Under the pieces are notes generated by a model. It saw only the letters and a program-made list of their open reading frames with translations, did not search any database and was not told the DNA's origin. Made by a program: the position numbers and the translations under genes. Shown in pieces: positions 27,120 to 35,859 of a stretch of DNA of 42,238 nucleotides; position 1 is the stretch's first letter; each line of letters begins with the position of its first letter. The DNA is from Bacteroidota bacterium (GTDB lineage: Bacteria; Bacteroidota; Bacteroidia; Chitinophagales; LD1). The stretch lies in the NCBI GenBank assembly GCA_025963485.1, contig JAOQAO010000132.1:1-42238 (forward strand). Direction: 5' to 3'.

Positions 27120-27329
27120 TTATCTTGGCCTGATGCCATGCAGGAGAGCTTCGCACCTGTTTCCGTAGGTTTTACCATCGCATCCGACCACCGGCGCATA
27201 TTCTTTAGTGCATACTGAATCCGTATATCTGGCAGCCAGCGCGGCATCATAGCAGCTATAATGAGGTTTGCAGCAGGATGATATAGTAGCGGAAAATGTT
27301 AGTAGGGATAGAAATAATATTGTTCTCAT
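27120..27329 (-). CDS. Kazal-like mini-lipoprotein with missing cysteines
   Basis: A 69-residue lipoprotein: signal with SSC-C lipobox (Cys19), a short linker, then a Kazal-type protease-inhibitor-like core CTKEYAPVVGCDGKTYGNRCEA (about 40-61). Typical bacterial members read PVCGCDG and end with a further Cys; here the first is Val and the reading frame stops at GIRPR without the last Cys, so the expected third-to-sixth Cys disulfide would be missing as a pair. It is antisense in the gap between sucB (7 bases away) and lpdA. It may be degraded or a simplified variant. Confidence 0.6.
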   Translation of the reverse strand: MRTILFLSLLTFSATISSCCKPHYSCYDAALAARYTDSVCTKEYAPVVGCDGKTYGNRCEALLHGIRPR

Positions 27330-27492
27330 TTAATGATGATTTGAATAAAAAATCGGTCTGTCATATTATAACGATTGAAATGATATCAGCCGTTGCCTGG
27401 CTTTTTATATCTGCTGCGGTCAGCTTGCGACTATTTACTTGTGACTTGCGACTTTTCTACCTACTTTCACATCCGCAATTAAAACAACAATC

Positions 27493-28896
27493 ATGTCTAC
27501 TTACAATGTCGCCATCATAGGCGGAGGTCCGGGAGGCTATGTGGCCGCTATACGCTGTGCACAGCTGGGAATGAAAACTGCTATCATCGAGAAATATGAC
27601 GTACTGGGCGGCACCTGCCTCAACGTGGGCTGTATCCCATCCAAAGCGCTCCTCGATACATCAGAGCACTACCACAATGCAGAGAAGCGCTTTACAGACT
27701 TTGGCATCAATGTGAAAGGGCTCACGGTAGACTTCGCCCGCATGATCGCGCGCAAAGGAGAAGTGGTCAAAGCCAATGTAGATGGCATTGCCTTTCTCAT
27801 GAAGAAAAACAAGATCGATGTGTACAACGGCCTTGGATCTTTTATGACTAAAAATAAAATAGCGATCACCAACGCTAAAGGTGAAAAACAGGAAATAGAA
27901 GCCGAAAAGGTGATCATCGCCACTGGCTCCAAACCTACGGCCCTCCCCTTCCTGCCGATAGACAAAAAGCGCATCATCACATCCACCGAGGCGCTATCAC
28001 TCACAGAGATACCCAAGAACCTGATCATCATCGGTGCCGGTATCATCGGCCTGGAGCTGGGGTCTGTCTATCACAGGCTTGGCTCCAAAGTTACGGTTAT
28101 CGAGTTTCTCGGTAAGGTGGCCCCATCTATGGATGAAGACATCAGCCGTGAGCTACTCCGCATCCTCAAAAAGGATGGAATGGAATTCATGCTTTCTACT
28201 AAAGTAAAAGGTGCGACTGTCAAGGGTAAAGAAGTAACCGTGACAGCGGACAATAAGAATGGCGAACCGATAGAGATCAAAGGCGACTACTGCCTGGTAG
28301 CCGTAGGCCGCAGCCCGTATACAGCCGGCCTCGGACTGGAGAATATCGGTATCACGCTCGACGAGCGCAAACGCATACCGACCAACGATCATCTCGAGAC
28401 ACCGGTACCGGGTATATATGCCATCGGAGATGTGGTCAAGGGGGCTATGCTCGCGCACAAAGCAGAAGAAGAAGGTGTACTCGTGGCAGAGATCATGGCG
28501 GGACAAAAACCGCATATCAACTATAACCTGATACCCGGCGTATGCTATACGTGGCCCGAAGCAGCAGGTGTAGGAGCTACAGAGCAAGACCTCAAAGGCC
28601 AGGGCAAAGCATATAAAACTGGCAAGGTCAGCTTCAAGGCATCCGGCCGGGCCCGCGCATCAGGAGATACAGACGGCTTCGTCAAGATCCTCGCAGACAA
28701 AGAAACGGATGAGATACTAGGCGTACATATGATAGGCCCACGTATAGCAGATATGATCATAGAGGGCGTGGTAGCGATGGAGTTTCGTGCATCGGCTGAG
28801 GATATCTCGCGTATGAGCCATCCGCACCCTACATATACAGAGGCCTTCAAAGAGGCCTGCCTGGCAGCTACAGATAGCAGGTCGCTGACCATGTAA
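27493..28896 (+). CDS. lpdA: Dihydrolipoyl dehydrogenase (E3)
   Basis: A 467-residue FAD-dependent disulfide oxidoreductase, E3 of the 2-oxoglutarate (and possibly pyruvate) dehydrogenase complexes. FAD Rossmann motif GGGPGGYVAAIR (10-21), redox disulfide GGTCLNVGCIPSK (39-51, Cys42/Cys47), NAD-binding GAGIIGLELGSVYHRLGS, second FAD motif YAIGD, and the catalytic His-Glu dyad in HPHPTYTEA (His445/Glu450) are all present. It re-oxidises the lipoyl group of SucB and makes NADH. It follows sucB after a 380-base gap containing the antisense Kazal-like gene, so it probably has its own promoter in 27330-27492. Confidence 0.96.
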   Translation: MSTYNVAIIGGGPGGYVAAIRCAQLGMKTAIIEKYDVLGGTCLNVGCIPSKALLDTSEHYHNAEKRFTDFGINVKGLTVDFARMIARKGEVVKANVDGIAFLMKKNKIDVYNGLGSFMTKNKIAITNAKGEKQEIEAEKVIIATGSKPTALPFLPIDKKRIITSTEALSLTEIPKNLIIIGAGIIGLELGSVYHRLGSKVTVIEFLGKVAPSMDEDISRELLRILKKDGMEFMLSTKVKGATVKGKEVTVTADNKNGEPIEIKGDYCLVAVGRSPYTAGLGLENIGITLDERKRIPTNDHLETPVPGIYAIGDVVKGAMLAHKAEEEGVLVAEIMAGQKPHINYNLIPGVCYTWPEAAGVGATEQDLKGQGKAYKTGKVSFKASGRARASGDTDGFVKILADKETDEILGVHMIGPRIADMIIEGVVAMEFRASAEDISRMSHPHPTYTEAFKEACLAATDSRSLTM

Positions 28897-28911
28897 CATA
28901 AAATAATCCTC

Positions 28912-29394
28912 GTGACGGAAAATCCACATAAGCCTGTCCCCACCCTTTACGACTGGGCTGGCGGTATGCCCGCATTTGAAAAGCTCATGACTGTCTTTTA
29001 TGACAAAGTGCTCAAAGACGATATGCTGGAGCCGATCTTCCTGCATATGTCTGCCGATCACCGGATGCATGTAGCTCATTTCATCGCAGAGGTTTTCGGA
29101 GGCCCTAAGATGTATACAGCAGATGGCGGCAGCCATTTCAAAATGATCCAAAAACATTTCTCCAGACATCTCACGGAAGAAAACAGAAAGCGCTGGGTGC
29201 TGCTGCTTATGGAGGCATCGGATGAGATAGACCTGCCGGCAGATCCGGAGTTCCGGTCAGCTTTTGCCGCCTACATAGAATGGGGGACACGCATCGCAGT
29301 CCTTAATTCAAATACAACTGATATTCCCCTTCACCCCGATACGCCTATGCCCAAATGGGGATGGGGCGAGACCGGAGGACCGTACCAGGGCTAA
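28912..29394 (+). CDS. Group II truncated haemoglobin
   Basis: A 160-residue globin, GTG start 15 bases after lpdA. Globin features: WAGGMPAFEKLMTVFY (15-30, B10 Tyr30), FIAEVFGGPKMYT, proximal His82 in MIQKHFSRHL, and RKRWV with Trp96 at the G8 position typical of group II (trHb2). An additional 40-residue C-terminal tail is rich in Pro/Gly (DTPMPKWGWGETGGPYQG). Such proteins bind O2 or NO and are linked to nitrosative stress. Co-transcription with lpdA is likely from the spacing; a functional link to the dehydrogenase is inference. Confidence 0.87.
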   Translation: MTENPHKPVPTLYDWAGGMPAFEKLMTVFYDKVLKDDMLEPIFLHMSADHRMHVAHFIAEVFGGPKMYTADGGSHFKMIQKHFSRHLTEENRKRWVLLLMEASDEIDLPADPEFRSAFAAYIEWGTRIAVLNSNTTDIPLHPDTPMPKWGWGETGGPYQG

Positions 29395-29424
29395 AAGCAA
29401 TAAACACATATTTGCACCCATTAA

Positions 29425-29455
29425 AAAGGGCTGTATCCTTTCGGTACAGCCCTTT
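29425..29455. terminator. Bidirectional hairpin terminator
   Basis: AAAGGGCTGTA pairs with TACAGCCCTTT around a 9-base loop. On the minus strand it is followed by TTTTTAATGG, serving the M43 protease gene whose stop is at 29479; on the plus strand it follows the globin gene by 30 bases with a weaker T-tract. Confidence 0.8.
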
Positions 29456-29478
29456 CATTATTTGAACTTACAGTCTTA

Positions 29479-31662
29479 TTACATTTTGACAAAACGCTTC
29501 TGGATAGCAGTCTTGCCATCGGTGACCTTGATCACATAGATACCGCTTGATATGTTTTCTGTATCAAAAGAAACATTCTTTTGTCCAGCCTGTGTCTGGC
29601 CAGAAAAGATCGTCATGATCTCCCTGCCTTCCATATCATACATCTTAGCAGTCGTATTGGCAGATGAACTGGTGATGTTCAGCGCGAGGACAGCTGCTCC
29701 CTGTGTAGGGTTAGGGATGATATTCATGGTACCTACAGTATTTGCTTTTACTGCATTGATTCCAGCGATTGCCTGGCCTACATTCACATTATCGATATAG
29801 AATTGGTTGGCAGACTTAGCGCTGGTCAGCGACCATTTGAAATTGACATTAGGCGTAGCATATGCCGGAGGCAGTGTGAGGGAGATATTTTGCCAGTATT
29901 CATCCTGCTGACCTGGGACATACGACCTGTTTGAGATTGTACCTGCATTGTACAGGTTAAATCCGCCGGCGTTGAAATATATTTTGTTCCATGAGTTACC
30001 GCAATCCCTGGATCCGTAAACGGTGAAAGTGGCTACAGAGTCGCTCATGTGGTTAGCGTCATTGGTAGCATATGAATAGTCAAATGACAGGGTCAGCTGG
30101 CTTGGATCTACATTGGTCAGGTCAAATATCGGAGACACCAGCTCATCCAGATCGCCATCATAGTTAGCATTGTACATATTCATCCTGTACGAGGCATTGC
30201 TATAGTGACCTGCACCCTGATAAAGCTGGAATGAAGTATTGTTATCATCATAGTTCAATGACTTCCAGTTATAGCCGGTCAGGCCCGGATTTTCGAAGTC
30301 CTCAAAATATGGAGCCGTGATCGCGCTGCCATCAGCTACGTAAACCATGGTCTTTACTTTGCTATTGCTGCCATTGGCATTGCTTACCTGCAGCGTTACC
30401 TCCTGCCATCCCGGAGTGTTGAAGATCACCACAGGTGATACATCGTTCACCGTAGAAGTGCCAAGATCAACATCAGCAGGGAATGTCCATGTCCTGCTAT
30501 CGATCTGCGCATTCCATGATACATCGGTGAACTTCACCGAACCGCCAGAGCATATATACCTGTTATTCACAGCAAAATCCGCAACCGGTACAGCGAGTGA
30601 ATTAGGATTAGGATATGTGACCGGAAGATTAGTACCGCAGGCTACATTGTTTGAATCAGACCATATATTAAGCCTTCCAGCTACAGGAGAATTCAAGGCA
30701 GCCATCATTCTATCTACCTGTCCTTGTGTAAACATAAAGTGGCACTCGGCATAGTTCATGATGTTTTGCTCATTTTCGATGACGCCAGGTATGCTGTCAT
30801 GGAGCTGCTGGTCCAGTATAGGACGCGCGCAGACGCAGAGATTATGGATACATGTATTCTGGTTTCCCTTAGTAGGTGGGGTATCAGCTACATCATCATC
30901 TCCGCAGGCGACTTCAGGAGCATTGGTATTGCCCCATACGTGCTCGAGATTCATCCAGTGGCCGCACTCATGTGCGAGCGTAGGACGGCTGAACTGCGCA
31001 GTACCGCCCACTACAAAGTATTTTGCAATGATACCGTCGATGATGTCATTGTTTACATAAGTAGAGACGCCGGATGGATACATGGAGTACGCCAGCGTAC
31101 CATAAAAAGTAACATCCCTGTCTATGCCCTTGGTGAGCCATACGTTAAGGTATTTCTCACGCGGCCACGGATTGAGCTTTGTATTGTTATTACCATAATA
31201 AGTCGACTGGGTATAAATGCGCTCGATACCATTGGTCGGACGGCCATGTGGATCGATCTGCGCCAGTCTGAATTCTATATTAGGATTGCCGATCAGTGGC
31301 ACGAAGGCAGAATCAGTAGTAGACAACTCCGGGTTTCTGGCCTGCATGTATTCATTCCAGTGGTCCATCTCTGTGAAAACTGTAGCATCCGATATATCTT
31401 CCACACCTGCATCATGCTCTATGTGAAATACCACAGGTATGACGATCAGGTTGCCTGTACGCTGTGCATTCTGGCCCTGGTGCTGAGCTACGTATTGCTT
31501 TGTAAAAGCATCTAACTGCGCTTTAGCTACCAGCAACTCCGGATGTTTGTCGTATTGCTTTTGGGTTTCTTCACCCGCTGTGCAGCTGAATCCCTGCACC
31601 TGTGCATTCACGATAGAAACTCCAGCCATGAAGACTAAGAAGGATATAAAAATATTTTTCAC
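29479..31662 (-). CDS. M43-family zinc metalloprotease with PKD-like and type IX sorting domains
   Basis: A 727-residue secreted protein with a GTG start at 31662 and a signal peptide ending near VNA (residue 20). The zinc site is HECGHWMNLEH (231-241, HExxHxxxxxH) with the Met-turn IMNYAECHFMFTQGQVDRM near 300, matching pappalysin-type M43 peptidases. A PKD-like domain follows (about 355-445), then a jelly-roll-like module (about 450-630) and a C-terminal type IX sorting domain starting at IIPNPTQG (about 648-727). It is exported and anchored or released by the type IX system. The leader upstream carries the conserved element 31667-31688. Confidence 0.9.
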   Translation of the reverse strand: MKNIFISFLVFMAGVSIVNAQVQGFSCTAGEETQKQYDKHPELLVAKAQLDAFTKQYVAQHQGQNAQRTGNLIVIPVVFHIEHDAGVEDISDATVFTEMDHWNEYMQARNPELSTTDSAFVPLIGNPNIEFRLAQIDPHGRPTNGIERIYTQSTYYGNNNTKLNPWPREKYLNVWLTKGIDRDVTFYGTLAYSMYPSGVSTYVNNDIIDGIIAKYFVVGGTAQFSRPTLAHECGHWMNLEHVWGNTNAPEVACGDDDVADTPPTKGNQNTCIHNLCVCARPILDQQLHDSIPGVIENEQNIMNYAECHFMFTQGQVDRMMAALNSPVAGRLNIWSDSNNVACGTNLPVTYPNPNSLAVPVADFAVNNRYICSGGSVKFTDVSWNAQIDSRTWTFPADVDLGTSTVNDVSPVVIFNTPGWQEVTLQVSNANGSNSKVKTMVYVADGSAITAPYFEDFENPGLTGYNWKSLNYDDNNTSFQLYQGAGHYSNASYRMNMYNANYDGDLDELVSPIFDLTNVDPSQLTLSFDYSYATNDANHMSDSVATFTVYGSRDCGNSWNKIYFNAGGFNLYNAGTISNRSYVPGQQDEYWQNISLTLPPAYATPNVNFKWSLTSAKSANQFYIDNVNVGQAIAGINAVKANTVGTMNIIPNPTQGAAVLALNITSSSANTTAKMYDMEGREIMTIFSGQTQAGQKNVSFDTENISSGIYVIKVTDGKTAIQKRFVKM

Positions 31663-31666
31663 CGTT

Positions 31667-31688
31667 TTGGTTTTTTAATGATAAATAA
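31667..31688 (-). promoter_or_regulatory. Conserved leader element before the M43 protease
   Basis: Matches 20547-20568 at 21 of 22 positions; on the coding strand it ends CATTAAAAAACCAA, four bases before the GTG start. Both hosts are type IX-secreted proteins. Confidence 0.45.
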
Positions 31689-31695
31689 TCTGAAA

Positions 31696-31703
31696 CAAAT
31701 CTA
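31696..31703 (-). promoter_or_regulatory. -7 promoter element for the M43 protease
   Basis: TAGATTTG on the minus strand fits TAnnTTTG exactly. A TTTT rather than TTTG lies 18 bases further upstream (31722-31725). Confidence 0.45.
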
Positions 31704-31816
31704 ATCATATATGGGAGTAATAAAAACTCCGCAACGTTAAAATGACAAAACTTTGACACTTGTTAATTAAATGCCTGGAGATGTTGAAATTTAACGTTTT
31801 CGCACACTAAAAGCGA

Positions 31817-31824
31817 TACTTTTG
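31817..31824 (+). promoter_or_regulatory. -7 promoter element before the EEP-family gene
   Basis: TACTTTTG matches TAnnTTTG exactly, 15 bases before the ATG at 31840. No clear -33 box was found at the usual distance. Confidence 0.35.
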
Positions 31825-31839
31825 AATAAAATATTGCGG

Positions 31840-32727
31840 ATGAAAAAATCGGTTTTCCTTCTCCTGGTCGTTCTCATTTCCCACTATGTTTTTGCCGGGT
31901 CAAAAAGCATGGATACTGTACCCTTTCCACATCAGATATCCATACTCACTTATAACGTCAAAATGCTTCCCCGGTTTGCCGTAAGCTTAAAGCATCATCC
32001 GGTCAAAAGGGCACGTCTCATACCAGCCAAGCTCATGGAGGAAAGCCCCGATGTGATCGTAATAGAAGAGGGTTTTGACGGCCTCGCCATCAGGCTCATG
32101 AGGAAAGGGTTGGAAAAAATGTATCCTTATACAGCAGGATATAATAACCATAAAGTTTTCACCTACAGAAAGGCCGGAGGGGTATTGATGTTTAGCAAAT
32201 ACCCTCTTAAGGAATTGGAAAGCATCAAATACACGCAATGTAAGGGGATCGACTGCGCAGGACACAAAGGCTGCCTGCTAGTAGAGGTCGAGCATCCCGG
32301 CCATAAATTTCAGCTACTGGGCACGCACATGCAGGCTGGCGGTAGCCCGGAGCTCAAAACCAGTCAGTACCAGGAGGCTGGTGCCTTGCTCAAAAAGCAC
32401 CAGGAAGCGGGGGTACCTCAGTTTGCGGCAGGTGACTTTAACACGAAGAAACAAAGTACCGACCTGTATCCATCACTGGTCAAATGTATGGAGGTCGAGG
32501 ATGGCGATATATCCGGAGAGCTCCAGAATACCTCCGACCACCTGCTGAATGATATGTACGACTACAAGCCCGAAAAACGCAACGTGATCGACTTTGTTTT
32601 CTACAGGTCCAATGGATTCAAATCCCAGTCCGTCACCCGTTGCGTGAAACGCTTCGAGCAACAATGGAGCAAAAAACATAAAGACCTGTCCGACCATTTT
32701 GCTGTCCTGATGACGATGCAGCTGTGA
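31840..32727 (+). CDS. Secreted endonuclease/exonuclease/phosphatase-family hydrolase, sphingomyelinase-like
   Basis: A 295-residue protein started at the ATG at 31840 (MKKSVFLLL), with signal peptide ending near VFA. EEP-family motifs occur in order: ILTYNVKMLP (Asn), VIVIEEGFD (metal Glu), GTHMQAG (His), AAGDFNTKK (Asp/Asn), IDFVFYR, and LSDHFAV (catalytic His). The LTYNV-MLP start and secreted nature resemble bacterial neutral sphingomyelinases; hydrolysis of phosphodiester lipids is inferred. The ORF also has an upstream in-frame TTG at 31822 that would add six residues and overlaps the -7 box. It precedes a barrel gene by 18 bases and may be co-transcribed. Confidence 0.8.
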   Translation: MKKSVFLLLVVLISHYVFAGSKSMDTVPFPHQISILTYNVKMLPRFAVSLKHHPVKRARLIPAKLMEESPDVIVIEEGFDGLAIRLMRKGLEKMYPYTAGYNNHKVFTYRKAGGVLMFSKYPLKELESIKYTQCKGIDCAGHKGCLLVEVEHPGHKFQLLGTHMQAGGSPELKTSQYQEAGALLKKHQEAGVPQFAAGDFNTKKQSTDLYPSLVKCMEVEDGDISGELQNTSDHLLNDMYDYKPEKRNVIDFVFYRSNGFKSQSVTRCVKRFEQQWSKKHKDLSDHFAVLMTMQL

Positions 32728-32745
32728 CGATCCAACTATAAAAGT

Positions 32746-33564
32746 ATGCCGAAGTACATCGTTATCTTTTTACTCTTGTTTTATACCCTGCGTACATCCG
32801 CGCAGACGGGTATGAAAGACGGCACTATCAGCATCGATTTTGGCAAGAAAAAGCATAAGCAGCAGGATACTATCCCCGTGCAGGTCAGTCCGGATGATGA
32901 TGAGGACTCTGTGACTACCGTCAAAAAGGTAAAGAAACAATCGGCACCCAAAGACAAAACAGCAAAGCGCATCACCGCTTATGATATTCACGAGCTGGGT
33001 ATATTCCGCGGCATATTCCACGCAGGCTTCAATGCTGCGCAAGTAGACGGTGACAATGAGTGGGGTTATAAATACCTCGGTGCTGAGTTTGGCGCTGGCG
33101 TCATGGCCCGTTTTCATCCCTATGTGTCGACCAGCCTGGAGATCAACTACAGCATGCAGGGCGCACGGGCACGGCTCCCCTCCAGCGATCAGGTATCGCG
33201 CAGGTACATGGTTCAGTGGGACTATGTCGAGGCACCGATCTCCCTTAATGCACACTACCGCGACATCGTCATGATCAGTGGTGGCCTCATCCCCGGCATC
33301 ATGGTGCGGTACAAGGAGCTGGACTATGACGGCATCAATGTGACCAAGAACCCTCCTATCGGCCAGCCGCGCCAGTTTGCGCTATCGGCATATGGCGGCC
33401 TGCATGTCTTCATCAAGAAGCATTACGGTATAGGCTTCATATACCGCTACTCGGTGATCAAGGTACGTGATGCGTATACAGGTACTCGTGTGTCGGGTCA
33501 GTTCAATAATGTGATGACCATTCGATTCGTGTATATGCTAGGGTCGGTGAAGAAGAAAAAGTAG
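32746..33564 (+). CDS. Outer-membrane beta-barrel protein
   Basis: A 272-residue protein with a signal peptide ending at TSA (residue 19). Residues 20-75 form a charged Lys/Asp-rich linker (KKKHKQQD, SPDDDEDS, KKVKKQS). From about residue 85 alternating hydrophobic strands (e.g. LGAEFGAGVMARFHPYVSTSLEINY, IRFVYMLG) indicate a small outer-membrane barrel of the PorT-like group. It ends in a basic KKKK tail rather than the usual aromatic residue. Function unknown; it begins 18 bases after the EEP gene. Confidence 0.72.
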   Translation: MPKYIVIFLLLFYTLRTSAQTGMKDGTISIDFGKKKHKQQDTIPVQVSPDDDEDSVTTVKKVKKQSAPKDKTAKRITAYDIHELGIFRGIFHAGFNAAQVDGDNEWGYKYLGAEFGAGVMARFHPYVSTSLEINYSMQGARARLPSSDQVSRRYMVQWDYVEAPISLNAHYRDIVMISGGLIPGIMVRYKELDYDGINVTKNPPIGQPRQFALSAYGGLHVFIKKHYGIGFIYRYSVIKVRDAYTGTRVSGQFNNVMTIRFVYMLGSVKKKK

Positions 33565-33605
33565 TTTATTGCCGCACAATCAGGAACCTTTGAGGAGGGG
33601 TGTCG

Positions 33606-33659
33606 CCTCACCCATCTGCCTTCGGCATCTTCCCTCTCCTAAAGAGAGAGGGAAGAACC
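33606..33659. repeat. Intergenic two-hairpin repeat, copy 1
   Basis: The unit is a short UUCG-loop hairpin TGCCTTCGGCA followed by a longer hairpin TCTTCCCTCTC / GAGAGAGGGAAGA. Two related copies occur at 35702-35752 and 38447-38499, all in intergenic DNA. Confidence 0.7.
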
Positions 33660-33843
33660 AACTGGGTAAGTTTCGTTTGTAAATCGAATCATTTCCTTAG
33701 TTCGATTTTAATGTCAGGGGTCTGTGGATTCAGCAAAGGATTTAGCCGTTTGTCACGAAACCGTCATCCTTTGGCAAAAATTCGTTTTTGTCATTTAGGT
33801 TTTAGAACTTTAGTCCGTCTACCTGCGTAACTACACCTATACT

Positions 33844-34743
33844 ATGAAAAACCTTCTCCTCTTATACGCTATACTTATGTGTGTACCTCTCCTCACGCAG
33901 GCACAATCGGACTCCGTTGACGTGATCTACCTGAAAAACGGCAGCGTGTATCGCGGCACTATCATAGAGCAGAAGCCTGGTATTTCCTATAAAATAGAGA
34001 TCATGGGTGGAAGCATCATCTCTCTGACAGCGACAGAGATTGATGAAATCACCCGCGAGCATATTCGCCATACCCATCACGGGCATGAAGGAAGACACAG
34101 CAGAAAGAGGTTTCTCAGGTATGTGAGTATTGAAACTACTCTGTCAGGCATGTTATACTTTAATCAGATACAATCTCGAAACTCCGCTGCTGACATATCT
34201 GGCGGTGCCGGCATTACTTTCCTGCCTGAGATCAGGAAGGAGACCAAGCCCTTTTCATTTCTGATAGGGGCCAGTGTGCAACTGATATCTGTGAGAAATT
34301 TTTCTTACAGTGCTGACTATGTGGATGAAATATACGGGTACATCTATCACGGATTCCAAACGCGGGTTCAGATGCCTGTGTGGTTTAGGTGGACCTTTGA
34401 CTCCAAAATTCCTGTCTTCTTCCAGTTCGGATGCAGCATCGGAGCTAATATCTATCAGGGACAAGGGACTCAAACAGACTATGTAGGAGGATATAGTCAG
34501 GGTTATCCCCCTTTTGTCATAAATGGACGGGTTAGTTTCACTACGGCCTCTATGAATATCTCCCCAGTGGGCCTCGGCATTCGCAAGGAACTATGGAACC
34601 ATATAGAGCTAATGGGATATATAGAAGGCGCCCCCTGCAATCTGGAGTTTATAGGAAGCAGTGCCTACAAGCCATACGTGCAACTGCACTTCGGCTTTAA
34701 TTTTGGAACTTCACGAAACAAAACGGTAAAAAAACAACCATGA
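33844..34743 (+). CDS. Outer-membrane barrel protein with conserved N-terminal module (copy 1)
   Basis: A 299-residue protein with a signal peptide ending AQS (residue about 22). An N-terminal module of about 45 residues (VIYLKNGSVYRGTI, EQKPGISYKIEIMGGSI, ending ITREH) is followed by a His-rich stretch (IRHTHHGHEGRHSRKR, about 77-92) and then an outer-membrane barrel of about 200 residues with aromatic girdle-like strands. The N-terminal module is identical over 35 residues with the next gene, while the barrels are diverged. The TGA overlaps the next ATG (34740-34743). Confidence 0.75.
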   Translation: MKNLLLLYAILMCVPLLTQAQSDSVDVIYLKNGSVYRGTIIEQKPGISYKIEIMGGSIISLTATEIDEITREHIRHTHHGHEGRHSRKRFLRYVSIETTLSGMLYFNQIQSRNSAADISGGAGITFLPEIRKETKPFSFLIGASVQLISVRNFSYSADYVDEIYGYIYHGFQTRVQMPVWFRWTFDSKIPVFFQFGCSIGANIYQGQGTQTDYVGGYSQGYPPFVINGRVSFTTASMNISPVGLGIRKELWNHIELMGYIEGAPCNLEFIGSSAYKPYVQLHFGFNFGTSRNKTVKKQP

Positions 34744-35675
34744 AAACCCGCTTCATACAAATACTCTTATTACTCCTTTTCCCAATCATCCTTTCCGCGC
34801 AAGCAGATATGGAGGATGTGATCTATCTAAAAAACGGCAGTGTATACCGCGGCACGATCATCGAGCAGAAGCCGGGTATCTCCTATAAAATAGAGATCAT
34901 GGGCGGTAGCATCATCTCCATCGTAGCCGCAGACATAGAAAAAGTGACGCATGAATCCCGGCCTTATGATCCCGAAAGGTCAGAAGCACGACACGGCGGA
35001 AGTGGCCACAGCCGTAGGGTCAAAAGAGAACACTATGCAAAGATCGAGGCAGCCGGATCGGGACTATTATATTTCCGGCAGCCTTTCGGATATGGCAATG
35101 AAAGGGATATAGCCGGTGGCGGAGGACTATCGTTCATGACGGAGCTAGGCCGGAGGGGCGGATGCTTCAGCCTGGTGACGGGAGCGGCGGTGCAGTTCTT
35201 AAACCTGCATAATTTCCACTCCGATATCTCCACTAGCTACTACAATACTACACTTTTCGATATTGGCACTGGTGTGCAGACGCGATTTCAGGTGCCTTTC
35301 TTGTTCAGGTGGACCTTCGGTCAGAAGGTGCCGGTATTCTTTCAGTTTGGATTTAGTGCAGGATTTAGCTGCTATCAAGGACGTGGCGTAGAGACAACAC
35401 GTAGCGGCTATTATGGTTATGGTAACCCGTTTACCCGCACCTATGGCTGGCAAAAATACTATGATGGCTTTTTCAACATATCCTCTGTGGGTATCGGTTT
35501 CAAACAAAAGGTGAATTCCTCATTGGATTTTATCCTCTATGCTGAAGGGTCACCGGGCAATCTGGTCATCACAAACAATACTGTGTACCAGCCTTATCTG
35601 GAGCTGCATGCGGGCGTCAGTTTTGACGCGAAGAGATACAGGCAATCGAAGAAGGCGGGAGTGAAAGTGTTTTAA
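34740..35675 (+). CDS. Outer-membrane barrel protein with conserved N-terminal module (copy 2)
   Basis: A 311-residue paralogue of the preceding gene, start ATG overlapping its stop by four bases. Signal peptide ends near SAQA (residue 22). The module DVIYLKNGSVYRGTI...GGSIIS is identical to copy 1, followed by a different charged linker (RPYDPERSEARHGG) and a barrel with conserved features such as LYFRQP, TGVQTRFQVPFLFRWTFGQKVPVFFQFG and a C-terminal LELHAGVSFDAKRY. Tandem duplication with divergence of the barrel is clear. Confidence 0.75.
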   Translation: MKTRFIQILLLLLFPIILSAQADMEDVIYLKNGSVYRGTIIEQKPGISYKIEIMGGSIISIVAADIEKVTHESRPYDPERSEARHGGSGHSRRVKREHYAKIEAAGSGLLYFRQPFGYGNERDIAGGGGLSFMTELGRRGGCFSLVTGAAVQFLNLHNFHSDISTSYYNTTLFDIGTGVQTRFQVPFLFRWTFGQKVPVFFQFGFSAGFSCYQGRGVETTRSGYYGYGNPFTRTYGWQKYYDGFFNISSVGIGFKQKVNSSLDFILYAEGSPGNLVITNNTVYQPYLELHAGVSFDAKRYRQSKKAGVKVF

Positions 35676-35701
35676 CTTTCCATTTTTTGCTGCTGCATCA
35701 C

Positions 35702-35752
35702 GTCGCCATCTGCCTTCGGCATCTTCCCTCTTCTAAAGGAGAGAAAGAACCT
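35702..35752. repeat. Intergenic two-hairpin repeat, copy 2
   Basis: Contains TGCCTTCGGCA and TCTTCCCTCTT...GAGAGAAAGA; the long stem is slightly degenerate relative to the copies at 33606 and 38447. Confidence 0.6.
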
Positions 35753-35859
35753 ACTAAGCGAAAATCAGCGCACCAATTGAGTGCAAGCAATGCATTAATT
35801 GAACTTGTGGAGTTGGTTGGGAAAATGAAAACAGTCGTGATAATGAGAGATTTTCCTAA

